In this document: piece after piece, positions 13,419 to 14,190 of the stretch
Numbering within the stretch: the stretch's first letter is position 1
Layout: each line of letters opens with the position of its first letter
Assembly: GCA_045590715.1 (NCBI GenBank)
Contig: JAZNRO010000055.1
Span: forward strand, 1 to 14,190
From: RGIG5579 sp045590715
GTDB lineage: Bacteria; Bacillota; Clostridia; Oscillospirales; SIG627
Length of the DNA stretch: 14,190 nt
Reading direction: 5' to 3'
The notes under the pieces: generated by a model
What the model saw: the letters and a program-made list of their open reading frames with translations, nothing else
Told to the model about the DNA's origin: nothing
Databases searched by the model: none
Position numbers and translations under genes: made by a program

Positions 13419-14190
13419 TTAAGAAATCTGATCCAGGGCATTTGAAATATCAGTGATCAGATCATTTGCATCTTCCAGACCAACAGAAAGACGAACAAGG
13501 TCAGGTCCTACGCCACAAGCTACAAGTTCTGCATCGCTAAGCTGACGGTGCGTGGTAGTAGCCGGGTGCAGACAGCAGGATCTGGCGTCTGCTACGTGGG
13601 TTTCAATTGCGATCATCTGAAGCTTTTCCATAAAAGCCGCAGCGGCTTCTCTGCCGCCCTTTACGCCGAAGCTGATAACACCGCAAGTGCCGTCGGGAAG
13701 ATATTTCTGACAAAGCTTATAGTCCTTGCCGGATTCAAGTCCGGGGTAAGTCACCCAAGAAATCTTTTCGTGCTGCTCCAAGAATTTAGCAATAGCAAGA
13801 GCGCTCTCGCTGTGACGCTTCATTCTCACGTGCAGACTTTCAAGCCCCAGATTCAAAATATATGCGCTCATAGGAGCAGGCGTTACGCCAAGGTCGCGCA
13901 TCAGCTGGGCAGTTGCCTTGGTAATAAAGGCGCCTTCAAGGCCGAAACGCTCGGTATAGGTGATACCGTGATAGCTTTCATCGGGGGTGCAAAGACCGGC
14001 AAAACGCTCGGGATATTTGGTCCAGTCAAACTTACCGGAATCAATAATAGCACCACCCACACAGCTACCGTGACCGTCCATATATTTGGTAGTAGAATGG
14101 GTCACGATGTCAGCACCCCATTCAATGGGTCTGCAATTTACGGGAGTGGGAAATGTATTATCCACGATCAGCGGAACGCCGTGCTTGTGG
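13419..14190 (-). CDS. metY: O-acetylhomoserine sulfhydrylase (partial, 5' end outside window)
   Basis: This PLP-dependent Cys/Met-metabolism enzyme joins sulfide to O-acetylhomoserine to give homocysteine. The window holds about 257 C-terminal residues; the frame runs into the edge with HKHGVPLIVDNTFPTP, so the GTG at 14163-14165 is an internal valine and not the start. Visible marks are the VDNTFPTP motif, the PLP-binding lysine in THSTTKYMDGHG, NLGLESLHVRMKRHSE, and the C-terminal THRQLSDAEL and RLSVGLED motifs of the O-acetylhomoserine sulfhydrylase group. The long insertion after the lysine (YPERFAGLCTPDESYHGITY) distinguishes it from cystathionine gamma-synthase. It precedes metA by 11 bases. 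Any upstream regulator such as a SAM riboswitch would lie outside the window. Confidence 0.95.
   Translation of the reverse strand, partial: HKHGVPLIVDNTFPTPVNCRPIEWGADIVTHSTTKYMDGHGSCVGGAIIDSGKFDWTKYPERFAGLCTPDESYHGITYTERFGLEGAFITKATAQLMRDLGVTPAPMSAYILNLGLESLHVRMKRHSESALAIAKFLEQHEKISWVTYPGLESGKDYKLCQKYLPDGTCGVISFGVKGGREAAAAFMEKLQMIAIETHVADARSCCLHPATTTHRQLSDAELVACGVGPDLVRLSVGLEDANDLITDISNALDQIS

Noticed and set aside
14163..14165. GTG as start codon of the metY gene
   Set aside because: The frame continues upstream to the window edge with conserved family residues (HKHGVPLIVDN), so it is an internal valine.
1..14190. CRISPR array, tRNA, insertion sequence or prophage signals
   Set aside because: No spaced direct repeats, cloverleaf-like segments, transposase or phage-type genes were seen.

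Overview
The window looks like chromosomal core DNA from a low-to-mid-GC anaerobic Firmicute, most likely a Clostridia/Lachnospiraceae-type organism. The evidence is a large (Alu-containing) SRP RNA directly upstream of dnaX, a tsaE-tsaB pair, RqcH (NFACT family), a YlmC/YmxH-type PRC-barrel protein, a class B sortase, a two-gene SufC/SufB-like Fe-S assembly pair, and strong AAGGAGG-type ribosome binding sites. No insertion sequence, phage gene, CRISPR array or tRNA was seen. Nearly everything is on the minus strand; only two genes (5205-6439) are on the plus strand.

Reading each minus-strand unit in its direction of transcription, from the right edge: metY (cut by the edge) and metA form a methionine pair ending in a strong terminator (12454-12486). 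A lone class B sortase has its own promoter and terminator. A four-gene run begins at a good promoter (11479-11507): an E2-acyltransferase-like protein, an AMP-forming acyl-CoA ligase, then an ABC ATPase and a SufB/D-like scaffold (SmsC and SmsB). It ends at a hairpin terminator (7133-7165). Downstream is a single membrane-anchored protein of unknown function with one EF-hand-like loop. It meets, tail to tail and with overlapping stop codons, a plus-strand pair: a YmxH-like PRC-barrel protein and a secreted Ig-like/SLH-like protein. Divergent from that pair is rqcH, followed by a promoter and a tsaE-tsaB-rpiB operon, then the SRP RNA and dnaX.

Functionally the window mixes translation and protein targeting (SRP RNA, RqcH, TsaE/TsaB for tRNA t6A), replication (DnaX), Fe-S cluster assembly (SmsC/SmsB), acyl activation, methionine synthesis by O-acetylhomoserine and direct sulfhydrylation (MetA with Glu111, MetY), and cell-surface biology (sortase, Ig/SLH-like protein).

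The most noteworthy observations are these. (1) dnaX is interrupted by an in-frame TAA, after which the same frame stays open to the window edge and resembles the tau C-terminal domain. (2) The SRP RNA is enclosed by a 24-bp inverted repeat whose outer edge coincides with the predicted transcription start and whose 3' arm ends next to the dnaX ribosome binding site. (3) An acyltransferase-like protein lacking the usual catalytic His is tied to an acyl-CoA ligase and a minimal Fe-S assembly pair in one operon.
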